A DNA stretch of 48,899 nucleotides from Leptothrix sp. (in: b-proteobacteria) (GCA_013822685.1 PNKV01000025.1:1-48899); one strand, 5' to 3'; counted from the stretch's first letter, positions 28,208-37,974 are shown. Translations and numbers: made by a program. Notes: generated from the sequence alone by a model not told the origin.

Positions 28208-30259
28208 TTACTTCAGGACGCTGCGGGGCACCAAAGGCAACACCAGGCTGGAAGGCCGGCTGGGGTCGTTGTAGATGGTGCTCACGTTGCCATTGGCCTT
28301 GAGCTGCTGCGGCGCGGGCCATATGCCTTGCGCCTGGTTGCTTGAGCTGATGGCGATGCGCAGCTTATGGCCCTTGCGGATCAGCGCGGCGGCAGGAAAC
28401 ACTTCCACCGGCACCAGCATGGCCTGGCCAGGCACCACGGCCTGCTTGGCGGCCACGGTGAAGGGGTGCCAAGGCTGAACCATCACGCCATTGATGTAGC
28501 GTGAGCGGCTGGTGTCGACCGCGCGGTGGCTGGCCGACTGCAGGCCGGTCGAGATGGGCGTGGCATTGCCCCACACGTCCACATCATCAATGCGCACCGC
28601 CACGGCCGCTTCGGTGTTCGTGGCCGACATCCAGATGTCCGCCTGCATGGGGCCGTTGATGTACATGTCTTCGGTCAGCGGCGCGGTCTGGTAGATCAGC
28701 GCTTTCTGCGCTTTCTCGACGGTGTTGCTGTTGGTGTAGCAAAGCTTGGGCAGCAAGCCGCCCATGCCCAGCGACCATTGCACGTAGCTGGATGAGCAAT
28801 CGCTGCCGTCGTTCAAGGTCACCTTGGCCTGCACCGTCTTGCCGGTGTCGCTCACGTTGTAGGTGATGGCGGCACCTTGGGGCTCGGCGATGGTGTGGCT
28901 GGCTTCAGGCAGCAAGGGCGCCTGGGTGGTCAACTTCATGTTGCCACGCAGGTAGTAGCGCTGCGGCGTGGCCTTGGGGTGGGGCCAGTCGGTGGTGCTG
29001 GCAAAACGCTTGCCAAGAATGCCGTAGCCCTCAACATACTGCGTGACGTTGGGCAGCGAGGCCGCGCCCACGTTCATGCCGCGCAGGTATTGGTCAAACC
29101 ACTGCAGCATCAGAAACTTGGTGGCTGGTGCGCCATTGGCCGTGCTGTTGTTCTCGTCGTTCTGGGCGTTCATGACCGCCTGAAGGTGCGCACCCGGCAC
29201 GATCAGCAGCTTGGTGGTGACCTTGTTCTTCAGTTGCTCATACAGCAGGGGCTCGTCGCGCTGGAAGATGTCGTTCGAGCCACCCACGATGAAGGTGGGC
29301 ACCTTGATGGCGGCGGCCTTTTCCAAGGGCGAACGGGTTGACCAGAAGTCGCCGTCGTCGGTGGCGTAGCCGGTCAAACCCGCCAGTGAGTTGTTGACCG
29401 TGGGCAGGTACCAGCTGTCGATGGCGGCAATGTGTTCCTGGTTGGCGGCTTCGATCTGCGTGGCAAAGGTGGGGTGCAGGCTCTTGGCGATGTCGTTCTG
29501 CACGCTCAGCGCCTGCGTCAGGGGCAGCCACAGGCTGATGAACTGGGCATTGAGCAGACCGCCCACGCCCACCGTGCCACGGTAGGCATCGCCCATGGGC
29601 ACTTGGGCAAACACGGCCTTCACGGCGGGGTTTTGCTGCTCGGCGGTCAGCAAGCTGGTGATGCCCAGGTAGGACGTGCCCGCCAGGCCCAGGTTGCCGT
29701 TGAACCAAGGCTGCTTGGTCACCCACTCAACCGCTTCACCATAGGCGGCCTGCTCGGCCGCGCCCAGCAAGGCGCCTTGGCCATCGGACATGCCAGAGCC
29801 CAGCACATCCACGGCCACCGAGATGTAGCCACGCTTGATCATGAACTCGTCTTTGCCGCCCACCAGCAGCGTGTTGCCGGTCACGGCAAAGCCGCCCAGC
29901 AGTTGGCCCAGGTCAATGCGGTAGGCGGTTTGCGTCAGCACGGCCGGGAAAGCGCCGGGCACGGGCACACCATTGCCATCGGCCGGCACCGAGACGAGCA
30001 CGGCCAGCTTCTGGCCATTCTTCATGGTGATGAACTGCAAGGGCAAGGTCACGGCCTTGGCGTACTCTTCAGCGCGCGAGTAAACCTTCCAGACGCCGGC
30101 AGCGTTGGCCGTGACCGCAGGGTTGGGCTGGCTGAGGCTGCCCCGTGTGCCCAAGGTGGTGGTAGTGGCGGCCAGGGCGCTCGTGACCCCGGCGGTGAAA
30201 AGCACGGCCGTCAGACTGCTGAGTGCGAAGGCGCGCGCGCCCTGGTTGGATCGTTGCAT
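28208..30259 (-). CDS. Exported S15/CocE-type hydrolase
   Basis: 683-residue alpha/beta-hydrolase of the X-Pro dipeptidyl-peptidase/CocE family, acting on esters or peptides with an acyl or prolyl group. Signal peptide AVLFTAGVTSALA-A; nucleophile Ser196 in GLAGTSYLG; DVLGSGMSDG and GDFWSTRSP are family blocks; the C-terminal jelly-roll domain includes DDVDVWG and SASHRAVDTSRSRY. The start at 30259 opens the signal peptide; an ATG at 30346 adds unrelated residues. Divergent from an AraC-type regulator, convergent with the lipase 36 bases away. Secreted esterase or peptidase role is inferred. Confidence 0.88.
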   Translation of the reverse strand: MQRSNQGARAFALSSLTAVLFTAGVTSALAATTTTLGTRGSLSQPNPAVTANAAGVWKVYSRAEEYAKAVTLPLQFITMKNGQKLAVLVSVPADGNGVPVPGAFPAVLTQTAYRIDLGQLLGGFAVTGNTLLVGGKDEFMIKRGYISVAVDVLGSGMSDGQGALLGAAEQAAYGEAVEWVTKQPWFNGNLGLAGTSYLGITSLLTAEQQNPAVKAVFAQVPMGDAYRGTVGVGGLLNAQFISLWLPLTQALSVQNDIAKSLHPTFATQIEAANQEHIAAIDSWYLPTVNNSLAGLTGYATDDGDFWSTRSPLEKAAAIKVPTFIVGGSNDIFQRDEPLLYEQLKNKVTTKLLIVPGAHLQAVMNAQNDENNSTANGAPATKFLMLQWFDQYLRGMNVGAASLPNVTQYVEGYGILGKRFASTTDWPHPKATPQRYYLRGNMKLTTQAPLLPEASHTIAEPQGAAITYNVSDTGKTVQAKVTLNDGSDCSSSYVQWSLGMGGLLPKLCYTNSNTVEKAQKALIYQTAPLTEDMYINGPMQADIWMSATNTEAAVAVRIDDVDVWGNATPISTGLQSASHRAVDTSRSRYINGVMVQPWHPFTVAAKQAVVPGQAMLVPVEVFPAAALIRKGHKLRIAISSSNQAQGIWPAPQQLKANGNVSTIYNDPSRPSSLVLPLVPRSVLK

Positions 30260-30392
30260 GGTGGAGCTCTCTCGTTGGGATCCAGCAAGCCTAGGGTCCA
30301 CCAGCAGCGCGGGCATTGTCTGAATCGGCCACTTATTAACCGCCACCAGCTGCCTCTAGGGAAAGCCCCGACCGCGACTTGTGCATTGCGGC

Positions 30393-31457
30393 ATGGAAAA
30401 CCCCCAGACTCCTGCCTACTTTGCCAGCACCCTGTGCCTCATGCGACTTTCCCCGCTCAATCTGAAAATACTGGCCTACGTTCTCGACGTGGAAGGCTTC
30501 AACTCCGGTGCCGCCTTGCGGCGGTGCGGCATCGAATCAGCCGACGATCTGCAAGAGGAAGGCGCTTGGGTGCCTTTGGACCTGTTTGACCGCCTGATGG
30601 CCGCCGTGATCGAGGAAACCGGCGACACCGCCTTTGGCCTGGTGGCAGGCAAGAGCATCGCGCTGATGCGCTATGGCGTGCTCACGCCGCTGGTGCTGGC
30701 CACGCCCAGCCTGCGGCAGATACTCGATGACATCCGCCGCTTCGCGGTGCTGGCCCTGGATCGGTCTGAAATCGAGCTGGCAGAAAGCGGCGCCAATGCC
30801 CGCCTGGTGGTGCAGCCCGCGGTTCAAAGGGGCTTGAGCGGCCACTTCCGGCTGGAGCAGGTGGCCACCAGCTCGATCCAGTTGCTGCGTTTCGCGGGCG
30901 CCAGCCACGCTGACATCCACCACGTCACCTTTCCGCACATGCCCGCACCCGAGCATGAACACCGCTATGTGGCCACCTTTGGCCCGCGCATTAGCTTTGG
31001 TCAGAAGGAATGCGCGATCACCTTCAACGCCGCCTTGCTGGACACGAAGATGCCCACCCACGACCCCGTCGCCTACATGGCGGCCAGAACGCGGGCGGAA
31101 TCGCAGCTGGCCGCGATGAAGGCGGGCTCGGACATGGCGGACACGGTGCGCGCCTGGTTGCTGAGCGCATTTCCCAAGCAGCCCACGGTGGCTGAAACGG
31201 CCGAGCACCTGGGCATGAGCGAGCGCAGCTTTCGCAGGCACCTGAGCATGCTGGAGACGACCCATGCCGAGCTCGCCCAAGAGTGCCAGCGCCTGACGGC
31301 CGAACGCCTGCTGGCCGAGGGCAAGCTGCCCCTCAAGCAGATCGCCGAAGCCTTGGGCTTTTCATCGGTGCACAGCTTTCACCGCGCCTTCAGAAGGTGG
31401 TCGGGCCTGACGCCGTCGGAATGGCGTGAAAGCCGCGGCGCCAAGGCCCAGCCTTAA
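30393..31457 (+). CDS. AraC-family regulator with OruR-type N-domain
   Basis: 354-residue transcription factor. The N-terminal part (GAALRRCGIESADDLQEEG, LIPL-type blocks up to about residue 200) is the Arabinose_bd/OruR-like ligand domain; the C-terminus has two helix-turn-helix units, VAETAEHLGMSERSFRRHL and LKQIAEALGFSSVHSFHRAF. Divergent from the S15 hydrolase gene by 133 bases, so it probably controls that gene. Start uncertain: ATGs at 30381, 30393 and 30441 have no strong ribosome site. Confidence 0.88.
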   Translation: MENPQTPAYFASTLCLMRLSPLNLKILAYVLDVEGFNSGAALRRCGIESADDLQEEGAWVPLDLFDRLMAAVIEETGDTAFGLVAGKSIALMRYGVLTPLVLATPSLRQILDDIRRFAVLALDRSEIELAESGANARLVVQPAVQRGLSGHFRLEQVATSSIQLLRFAGASHADIHHVTFPHMPAPEHEHRYVATFGPRISFGQKECAITFNAALLDTKMPTHDPVAYMAARTRAESQLAAMKAGSDMADTVRAWLLSAFPKQPTVAETAEHLGMSERSFRRHLSMLETTHAELAQECQRLTAERLLAEGKLPLKQIAEALGFSSVHSFHRAFRRWSGLTPSEWRESRGAKAQP

Positions 31458-32341
31458 CCGGGCACGCCGTGCCGCAGGCGTTTGACGTCGCGCTGCGGCG
31501 GTGCGCCAAACAAACGGCTGTAATCGCGACTGAACTGCGAGGCGCTTTCATAACCCACGCGCGCGGCGGTGGTGCCCGCGTCCAGCGCCTGGTCCAGCAT
31601 CAGGTGCCGGGCCTCTTGCAAGCGCAATTGCTTTTGGTATTGCAAGGGGCTCATGCCCGTGAGACTGCGGAAATGCTGCCGGAAGGTGGACGGGCTCATG
31701 TGGACGGTGGCCGCGAGCTCCTCCATGCGCACATCCTGGCGGAAGTTCTGCTTCAACCAGGCCATGGCCCGCGCAATCTGGTGGCTGGGCGAGCCCGCCG
31801 CCAACAGGTGCCGCAGGTACAGGCCATGCGGCCCCGTCAACAAGCGCACCATGATCTCTTGCTGGATGAGCGGCGCGAGGTGCGCCATGTGCTGCGGCTC
31901 GTTCACCAACTGGACCAGCCTGATCACGGCCTCCAGCAAGGGGGCTTGCAAGGTGCTCAACGAGATCGCGCGGTGGGCGGGCTCTCGGGGCATGGCCGGC
32001 AGATCCATCTCGGAGGCCAACTGCAGCAGCGCTCTGGCATCCAGCGTCAGCAACAGGCCCAGGTAAGGCTGGGCCAGGCTGGCATGGGTGACGTGGGCCA
32101 CCACGGGCAAGTCCACCGTGGTCAGCAACGACTGCCCCGGGCCGTAGGCAAACACCTGGTCGCCAAAAGCCACTTGCTTGCTGCCTTGCGCCGGGATGGC
32201 CAAGCCCAAGGCGTAGAAACACGCCAGGGGTTCGGTTTTCACACTGCTGCGGTAGACCGACAGCGACGTGATACCCGTGGCATGACTGCCATCGGTTTGG
32301 GCAATCTGGCCCAGCGCATGGGCCAGGGCTTCTACGGTCAT
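31454..32341 (-). CDS. AraC-family regulator (AraC_N cupin type)
   Basis: 295-residue regulator. N-terminal AraC_N-type sensor domain (GITSLSVYRSS, EPLACFYALGLAI, FAYGPGQSLLTTVDLPV) and C-terminal HTH pair MEELAATVHMSPSTFRQHF and TAARVGYESASQFSRDYSRL. An AAAGG lies seven bases before the ATG at 32341; the frame is open to 32497 without family resemblance. Its end overlaps the end of the other AraC gene by four bases (convergent). Divergent from the molybdenum hydroxylase operon, of which it is the likely regulator. Confidence 0.9.
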   Translation of the reverse strand: MTVEALAHALGQIAQTDGSHATGITSLSVYRSSVKTEPLACFYALGLAIPAQGSKQVAFGDQVFAYGPGQSLLTTVDLPVVAHVTHASLAQPYLGLLLTLDARALLQLASEMDLPAMPREPAHRAISLSTLQAPLLEAVIRLVQLVNEPQHMAHLAPLIQQEIMVRLLTGPHGLYLRHLLAAGSPSHQIARAMAWLKQNFRQDVRMEELAATVHMSPSTFRQHFRSLTGMSPLQYQKQLRLQEARHLMLDQALDAGTTAARVGYESASQFSRDYSRLFGAPPQRDVKRLRHGVPG

Positions 32342-32526
32342 GGCCAGCCTTTCAGGAACGTTGTATTTCTGCGGATCTTTCTGCCAACGCACTGTACAGC
32401 CGGCGCCCTGCAGGCCCCGACTGCTTTGACGCAGGTTCGTTGAAAAAGGCAACACAAGCACCAAAAACGGCAAGCCCATGCCGGGGCAGGCATGCACACT
32501 GAGCCACCTTAAGGAGAGAGGACCCC

Positions 32527-33000
32527 ATGAGCACGCTCAACGTCAACGGCCAGAAACACACGGTCGACACCGACCCCGGCACCCCCATCCTCTGGGCCCT
32601 GCGCGACACGCTGGGCATGACGGGCACCAAGTTCGGTTGTGGCGCGGCCTTGTGCGGCGCCTGCACCGTGCACCTGGATGGCGAGGCGGTCCGCTCGTGC
32701 ATCACCCCCATCTCTGCCGCCGAGGGCAAGAAGATCACCACCATCGAGGCCACCACCGACGGCCGCGACCGCGTGGGCTCGGCTGTGCACGCCGCCTGGG
32801 TCAAGCACGATGTGGCGCAGTGTGGCTACTGCCAGAGCGGCCAGATCATGAGCGCCACGGCCTTCCTCAAATCCTTGGCCCCTGGCAAGCAGCCCACCCC
32901 GGCCGAGATCGATTCGGCCATGGCCGGCAACATCTGCCGCTGCGGCACCTATGCCCGCATCCGCGCCGCGGTGGCCGACGCCGCCCGCGCCCTGGCTTGA
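32527..33000 (+). CDS. 2Fe-2S subunit of a molybdenum hydroxylase (IorA-like)
   Basis: 157-residue electron-transfer subunit of the xanthine oxidase family, similar to isoquinoline 1-oxidoreductase alpha. Two [2Fe-2S] sets are complete: plant-type Cys38, Cys43, Cys46, Cys58 (FGCGAALCGACTVHL) and C-terminal Cys99, Cys102, Cys137, Cys139 (AQCGYCQSG, NICRCGTY). AAGGAGAGAGG precedes the ATG. The large subunit follows after 13 bases. Substrate, often an N-heterocycle or aldehyde in this family, is not known. Confidence 0.94.
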   Translation: MSTLNVNGQKHTVDTDPGTPILWALRDTLGMTGTKFGCGAALCGACTVHLDGEAVRSCITPISAAEGKKITTIEATTDGRDRVGSAVHAAWVKHDVAQCGYCQSGQIMSATAFLKSLAPGKQPTPAEIDSAMAGNICRCGTYARIRAAVADAARALA

Positions 33001-33013
33001 AGGAGCTGCCGCC

Positions 33014-35254
33014 ATGTTGAACCACCGCGATCACCCAGACATGCCCCGCGCCCTGCAGCACCTGCTGGCCCGCAGCCAAGCCGACACCACCGCGGCCACC
33101 CTGCCGCGCCGCAGCTTCCTGAAGCTGGCGGGCGTGGGCGGCCTGGCGCTGGGAGCCTTTCCCCACCTGGCCTTGGCCCAAGGCGCAAGCACAGACAGCG
33201 CCCTCAAGCCCACCCAACAGCCCTCGGCCTTTGTTCAGATCGCGCCCAATGGCGAGGTCACCGTCATCATCAACCGGCTGGAGTTTGGGCAAGGCGTGCA
33301 AACCGCCCTGCCCATGATCCTGGCCGAAGAACTTGATGCCGACTGGAGCCTAGTGCGCAGCCGCCATGGCAGCAGCGATCCGGCCTATGCCGACCCCATG
33401 TGGGGCATCCACCTGACTGGCGGCTCCAACTCCATCAAGCACAGCTTCACGCAATACCGCGAGCTGGGGGCCCGTGCCCGGGCCATGCTGCTCAGCGCCG
33501 CCGCCACCCGCTGGAAGGTGGACGTGGCCACCCTGCGCACGCAATCGGGCACCGTGATCGGCCCCGGCGGGCTCAAACTGGGCTACGGTGAATTGGCCGA
33601 GGCCGCCATGGCCCTGCCCGTGCCCGAGAAGGTCGTGCTGAAAGATCCCAAGGATTTCCGCCTCATCGGCCAACCCACCAACCGCCTGGATGCCAAGGCC
33701 AAGAGCAGTGGCCGCCAGGATTTCGGCATCGACACGCACCTGCCTGGCCAATTGACGGCCGTGGTGGCGCACCCTCCTGTGTTCGGTGCCCGCATCGCCT
33801 CGCTAGATGACAGCGCCGCCCGCGCCATCAAGGGCGTGAAGGCCGTGTTGCGCGTGCCGCTGGACCGGGGCGCCGAGGGCGTGGCCGTGGTGGCCGATGG
33901 CTACTGGCCCGCCAAGCTGGGGCGCGATGCGCTCAAGGTGCAGTGGGACACCTCCAAGGTCGAGAAGGTCGACAGCAACAAGCAACTCGCCCAGTACCGC
34001 GAGCTGGCCAAGCAGCCCGGCCCGCGCCAGTTCGACGCGGACATGGCGCCCCTGGCCACCGCGCCCAAGCGCATCGATGCCGAGTTCATCTTCCCCTACC
34101 TGGCGCACGCGCCCATGGAGCCTTTGAACTGCACGGTGCAGTTGTCCGAAGGCAAGGCGGATTTGTGGATTGGCACCCAGTTCCCCGGCGTGGATGGCGC
34201 CGCCGCCGCGCGCGTGCTGGGCCTCAAGCCCGAGCAAGTAAGCATGCATGTGCAGATGGCCGGCGGTGGCTTTGGCCGGCGCGCCGTGGGCAGCAGCGAC
34301 TACGTGGTCGAGGCGTGCGAGATCGCCAAGGCGGCCCGTGGTGCCGGGTTGAACGTGCCCGTGCGCATGGTCTGGAGCCGCGAAGACGACATCAAGGGCG
34401 GCTACTACCGCCCCATGCACCTGCACCGCGCCCGCATCGGCTTTGACGCGCGCGGCCAGGTGCTGGCCTGGGACCACGTCCTGGTGGGCCAGTCCATCAC
34501 GGCAGGCACGCCCTTCGAAGGCGGCATGGTCAAGAACGGCATTGATGCCACCGCCGTTGAAGGCATGCGCGATCCCTACGCCCTGCCCATGCGCCTGACG
34601 GTCCACCACCCCAAGGTCAACGTGCCCGTGCTGTGGTGGCGCAGCGTGGGCTCCACGCACACGGCCTTCGTGATGGAGACCCTGATCGACGAGATCGCCC
34701 GGGCCACCAAGCAAGACCCGGTGGCCTACCGCCTGGCGCTCTTTGGCGACAAGCACCCGCGCCACCGCGCCGCCTTGCAACTGGCCGTGGACCAGAGCGG
34801 CTACGGCAAGAAGCGCTTGCCCGCGGGCCGCGCCTGGGGCGTGGCGGTGCACGAATCCTTTGAGTCCGTGGTGGCCTACGTGGTCGAGGCCTCCGCCAAG
34901 AAGGGCACCCCTGTGCTGCACCGCGTGACCGCGGGCGTGCACTGCAACCTGGTCGTGAACCCACGCACCGTGGAAGCGCAAGTGCAAGGCGCTGCGCTGA
35001 TGGGCTTGTCCATGTGTCTGCCTGGCGCCGCCATCACCCTGAAGGATGGTGAGGTGCAGCAAAGCAACTTTGGCGACTTCTCGGTGCCCCGCATCACCGA
35101 CATGCCCGAAGTGGCCGTGCACACCGTGCCCAGCGCCGACCCGCCCACCGGCATGGGCGAGCCGGGCCTGCCGCCCCTGGCACCGGCCTTTGCCAACGCC
35201 ATCGCCAAGCTGACGGGCAAGCCGGTACGCCAGTTGCCCTTTAAACTGGCCTGA
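33014..35254 (+). CDS. Mo-binding subunit of a molybdenum hydroxylase (IorB-like)
   Basis: 746-residue catalytic subunit holding the molybdenum-cytosine-dinucleotide cofactor. A twin-arginine signal (LPRRSFLKLAGVGG, Arg32-Arg33) sends the folded heterodimer to the periplasm. QMAGGGFGRR is the Mo-cofactor loop and Glu716 in GMGEPGLPPL is the expected catalytic base. Length and the lack of an FAD subunit fit the isoquinoline-oxidoreductase/aldehyde dehydrogenase group with cytochrome acceptors. GGAG lies before the ATG at 33014; the longer frame to 32951 overlaps the small subunit. Substrate unknown. Confidence 0.93.
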   Translation: MLNHRDHPDMPRALQHLLARSQADTTAATLPRRSFLKLAGVGGLALGAFPHLALAQGASTDSALKPTQQPSAFVQIAPNGEVTVIINRLEFGQGVQTALPMILAEELDADWSLVRSRHGSSDPAYADPMWGIHLTGGSNSIKHSFTQYRELGARARAMLLSAAATRWKVDVATLRTQSGTVIGPGGLKLGYGELAEAAMALPVPEKVVLKDPKDFRLIGQPTNRLDAKAKSSGRQDFGIDTHLPGQLTAVVAHPPVFGARIASLDDSAARAIKGVKAVLRVPLDRGAEGVAVVADGYWPAKLGRDALKVQWDTSKVEKVDSNKQLAQYRELAKQPGPRQFDADMAPLATAPKRIDAEFIFPYLAHAPMEPLNCTVQLSEGKADLWIGTQFPGVDGAAAARVLGLKPEQVSMHVQMAGGGFGRRAVGSSDYVVEACEIAKAARGAGLNVPVRMVWSREDDIKGGYYRPMHLHRARIGFDARGQVLAWDHVLVGQSITAGTPFEGGMVKNGIDATAVEGMRDPYALPMRLTVHHPKVNVPVLWWRSVGSTHTAFVMETLIDEIARATKQDPVAYRLALFGDKHPRHRAALQLAVDQSGYGKKRLPAGRAWGVAVHESFESVVAYVVEASAKKGTPVLHRVTAGVHCNLVVNPRTVEAQVQGAALMGLSMCLPGAAITLKDGEVQQSNFGDFSVPRITDMPEVAVHTVPSADPPTGMGEPGLPPLAPAFANAIAKLTGKPVRQLPFKLA

Positions 35255-35279
35255 ACCCACCCCTGAAGGACGCCCACCC

Positions 35280-36344
35280 ATGGAAGACCTCGACACCCTG
35301 GTCTTGCAGACCGCGCTGCGTTGGCACACCGCCGACCTGCCGGTGGTGCTGGTCACCGTGGCGCGCACCTGGGGCTCTTCGCCCAGGCCGCCCGGCTCGC
35401 TCATGGCCATCAATGGCCGGGGTGAGGTCGTGGGCTCCGTCTCAGGGGGGTGCATTGAAGACGACCTGATCCACCGCATCCGCGAAGGCGGCGTGCAAGC
35501 AGCCTGTGCCACCGAGGCGCCCGCCGTGCTGCGCTATGGCATCTCGGCCGATCAGGCCCACCGCTTCGGTCTGCCCTGCGGCGGCACGGTCGAGCTGGTG
35601 CTGGAACGGGTGGCCGAGCACAGCCGCCTGGCAGCCCTGCTGCAGGCCTGCCAGCAACGCCAGGGCACCGAGCGCGTGCTCGACCTGCGCACCGGCCACG
35701 TCACCTTGCACCCTGTGCAACGGGATGGCCGGCGCGACGGCGTGCCCCGCCTCACCGACACCCAGCTCACCACCTGCCTGGGCCCCCAGAACCGCCTGAT
35801 CGTGATCGGTGCCGGCGACCTGTCGCGCTTCTTGTGCCAGATGGCCTTGAGCCTGGGCTTCGAGGTGATCGTGTGCGACCCGCGTGAAGAACATCGCGCT
35901 AACTGGGGCCTGCCCGACGTCGAGATCAGCCACGAAATGCCCGATGACCTGATCCTGCGGCTGCGCCCCGACGCGCGCACCGCTGTGGTCGCGCTCACGC
36001 ACGACCCGAAGCTGGACGACCTGGCCCTGATCGACGCCCTGCAATCCGAGGCCTTCTACGTGGGCGCCATTGGCTCGCGCCGCAACAGCACGCTGCGCCG
36101 CGAGCGCCTGCGGGAGCATTTCGACCTGCCCGAGTCGGCACTGGACACCTTGCACGGCCCCGCCGGCCTGTACATCGGCAGCAAGACGCCGGCCGAGATC
36201 GCCCTGTCGATCATGGCCGAGGTGGTGGCCGTGAAAAACGGCATCCACCGCCCGGTGCTGGCGCCCGTGGCCCTGGGCAAGCTCATGCACAACGCCGAGC
36301 AGCCCGGCAACACGGCCTCGACGGCGCCCAGTTGCCTGGCCTGA
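35280..36344 (+). CDS. xdhC: XdhC-family Mo-cofactor insertion protein
   Basis: 354-residue maturation factor that binds, sulphurates with a partner, and inserts the Mo cofactor into xanthine-oxidase-family enzymes. N-terminal XdhC/CoxI domain with TWGSSPRPPGSLMAI and the cysteine block SGGCIEDDL; C-terminal Rossmann domain with LIVIGAGDLSRFL and VGAIGSRRNS. 25 bases after the Mo subunit, so it serves that enzyme. Confidence 0.92.
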   Translation: MEDLDTLVLQTALRWHTADLPVVLVTVARTWGSSPRPPGSLMAINGRGEVVGSVSGGCIEDDLIHRIREGGVQAACATEAPAVLRYGISADQAHRFGLPCGGTVELVLERVAEHSRLAALLQACQQRQGTERVLDLRTGHVTLHPVQRDGRRDGVPRLTDTQLTTCLGPQNRLIVIGAGDLSRFLCQMALSLGFEVIVCDPREEHRANWGLPDVEISHEMPDDLILRLRPDARTAVVALTHDPKLDDLALIDALQSEAFYVGAIGSRRNSTLRRERLREHFDLPESALDTLHGPAGLYIGSKTPAEIALSIMAEVVAVKNGIHRPVLAPVALGKLMHNAEQPGNTASTAPSCLA

Positions 36345-36345
36345 C

Positions 36346-37020
36346 ATGAGCCAGCCCGCCCTGCCGATGGCGGCCACCATCCTGGCTGCAGGGCTGGGGC
36401 GCCGGCTTGGCCACCGCCCCAAATCGGCGCTGCTGGTGGGCGGCACCAGCGTGTTGGAAAGGTTGGTGGGCGCCTTGCGCGGCGCAGGGCTTCAAACCGT
36501 GAGCGTGGTGATCGGGCCTTATGCCGAGACCCTGCTGCCCATCGCACACCGCTGCGCGGCCCGGCCCCTGCAACACGGCCAAGCCCTCACCAGCCTGGTT
36601 GATTCACAGCGGCTGGCCTTGCAAACCCACGTGGACCAAGGCGATGGCGATTTGTTGATCGTGCTGGCCGACTTGCCCTGCTTGAACCACACGCACATCC
36701 AACCCTTGCTGAAGGCCTGGCAACAGCGGAGCGCCCACATCCATGCGCAAATGCCCCTCGTCAACGGCGTGCGTGGCCACCCGCTGATCCTCACCAGCCA
36801 TGCCGCGCGGCAAGTGCTGGCCACGCCCTCTCACCTGGGCATCCGCGACTGGATGGCGCGGCATCCCGAGCTGGTGCAAACCATGGCCAGCAGCGAGCAA
36901 GCCCATGTCCGAGACCTGGACACGCCCGATGACCTGGCGGCGCTGCGAGCCGATTGGCAACCGCTGCCCGTGTGCTGGCCTGCGCCCTGGGATCAGGCGG
37001 ACTCACCAGGCCGGGTTTAA
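36346..37020 (+). CDS. MocA-like molybdenum cofactor cytidylyltransferase
   Basis: 224-residue nucleotidyltransferase with the N-terminal NTP loop LAAGLGRRLGHRPKSALLVGG and the metal-binding LADLPCL. By position, straight after xdhC (one base between stop and start), it should join CMP to molybdopterin to make the MCD form that IorB-type enzymes need. MobA-like guanylyl transfer is an alternative, but context favours CTP. Its 3' end overlaps the convergent LysR gene by 18 bases. Confidence 0.85.
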   Translation: MSQPALPMAATILAAGLGRRLGHRPKSALLVGGTSVLERLVGALRGAGLQTVSVVIGPYAETLLPIAHRCAARPLQHGQALTSLVDSQRLALQTHVDQGDGDLLIVLADLPCLNHTHIQPLLKAWQQRSAHIHAQMPLVNGVRGHPLILTSHAARQVLATPSHLGIRDWMARHPELVQTMASSEQAHVRDLDTPDDLAALRADWQPLPVCWPAPWDQADSPGRV

Positions 37021-37908
37021 GGCCGCGTCAAAACGGTCGACCAGAAAATCCAGAAACACGCGCACCTTGGCCGACAAGTGATGCCGTTGGGGATAGATGG
37101 CGTGGATGTCGGCCATCTCGCCCACCCACGGCGCCAGGATGCGAGACAAGCGGCCACTGCGAAGGTAGGCGGCCACATCCCACTCGGACCGCAGCACGAT
37201 GCCATGGCCGGCCAGCGCCCAATCCACGGCCACCTCGCCATGGTTGGTGCTCAAAGGGCCGCGCACCTTCACCATCACCTTGCTCTGCCCATCGGTGAGT
37301 TGCCAGTTGTTGTAGGTGGCCGCGTTCTCGCGGATGACGATGCAGCGGTGCTGGGCCAGCGCCTGTGGCTCGGCGGGCGCGCCGAACTCCGCCAGGTATT
37401 GCGGTGAGGCGCACAACCAGCGCCGGTTGCTGGCCACGCGCCGTGCCAGCACCCGGGCATCGGGCGGCGTGCCGAACTGGATGCCCACGTCGATGGCGTG
37501 ATCGATCAGGTCCAAGGGGTGGTCCGTCAAGGTCAGGATCACCTCCACTTGCGGATAGCGCAGGGCGAAATCCGAGATGGCCGGTGCCAGGTGGCGCCGC
37601 CCGAACCCGAAGGTGGCGTTGACCCGCAACACGCCTTTGGGGGCCTGGCGATCCGCCACGAGCGATTCTTCCAACCCTTCCAGATCGCGCAGGATTTGCT
37701 CGCCCTCTTGCAGGTAGCGCTGGCCTTCGGCCGTGAGGCTGAGGCGGCGCGTGGTGCGGTTGAGCAGCTTCAGGCCCAGGCGTTTTTCAAGCGCAGCCAG
37801 CCGGCGGCTGACGTTGGGCGGCGTGATGCCCAGCTCTTGCGCGGCCGCGGCCAAGCTGGGCTGGCGCGCCAACGCCACGAAGAAAGCCAGGTCAGAAACA
37901 ATGTTCAT
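37003..37908 (-). CDS. LysR-family transcriptional regulator
   Basis: 301-residue LTTR: N-terminal winged HTH (LAAAAQELGITPPNVSRRLAAL; LNRTTRRLSLTAEG) and a periplasmic-binding-protein-like effector domain (TLTDHPLDLIDHAIDVGIQFG). Start at ATG 37908; 37920 is possible. Divergent from the TauE-type exporter gene by 66 bases, its probable target, and convergent with the MocA-like gene. Effector unknown. Confidence 0.92.
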   Translation of the reverse strand: MNIVSDLAFFVALARQPSLAAAAQELGITPPNVSRRLAALEKRLGLKLLNRTTRRLSLTAEGQRYLQEGEQILRDLEGLEESLVADRQAPKGVLRVNATFGFGRRHLAPAISDFALRYPQVEVILTLTDHPLDLIDHAIDVGIQFGTPPDARVLARRVASNRRWLCASPQYLAEFGAPAEPQALAQHRCIVIRENAATYNNWQLTDGQSKVMVKVRGPLSTNHGEVAVDWALAGHGIVLRSEWDVAAYLRSGRLSRILAPWVGEMADIHAIYPQRHHLSAKVRVFLDFLVDRFDAALNPAW

Positions 37909-37974
37909 TCGTGCGTCCACCGCAATGATGAAGTGCGATCAAGCCGATTGTATGAATCTTTCCGCATCAATAAC

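Noticed and set aside
32477..32494. CATGCC/GGCATG repeat before the Mo hydroxylase operon
   Set aside because: Only six base pairs, and AraC regulators usually bind direct repeats; likely chance in GC-rich DNA.
33803..35512. Open frame of 569 codons antisense to the Mo hydroxylase subunit
   Set aside because: Shadow of the real gene, with Ala/Gly/His-rich low-information sequence.
37498..37974. N-terminal extension of the TauE exporter
   Set aside because: This part lies antisense to the LysR gene and is not hydrophobic; the family starts at 37975.
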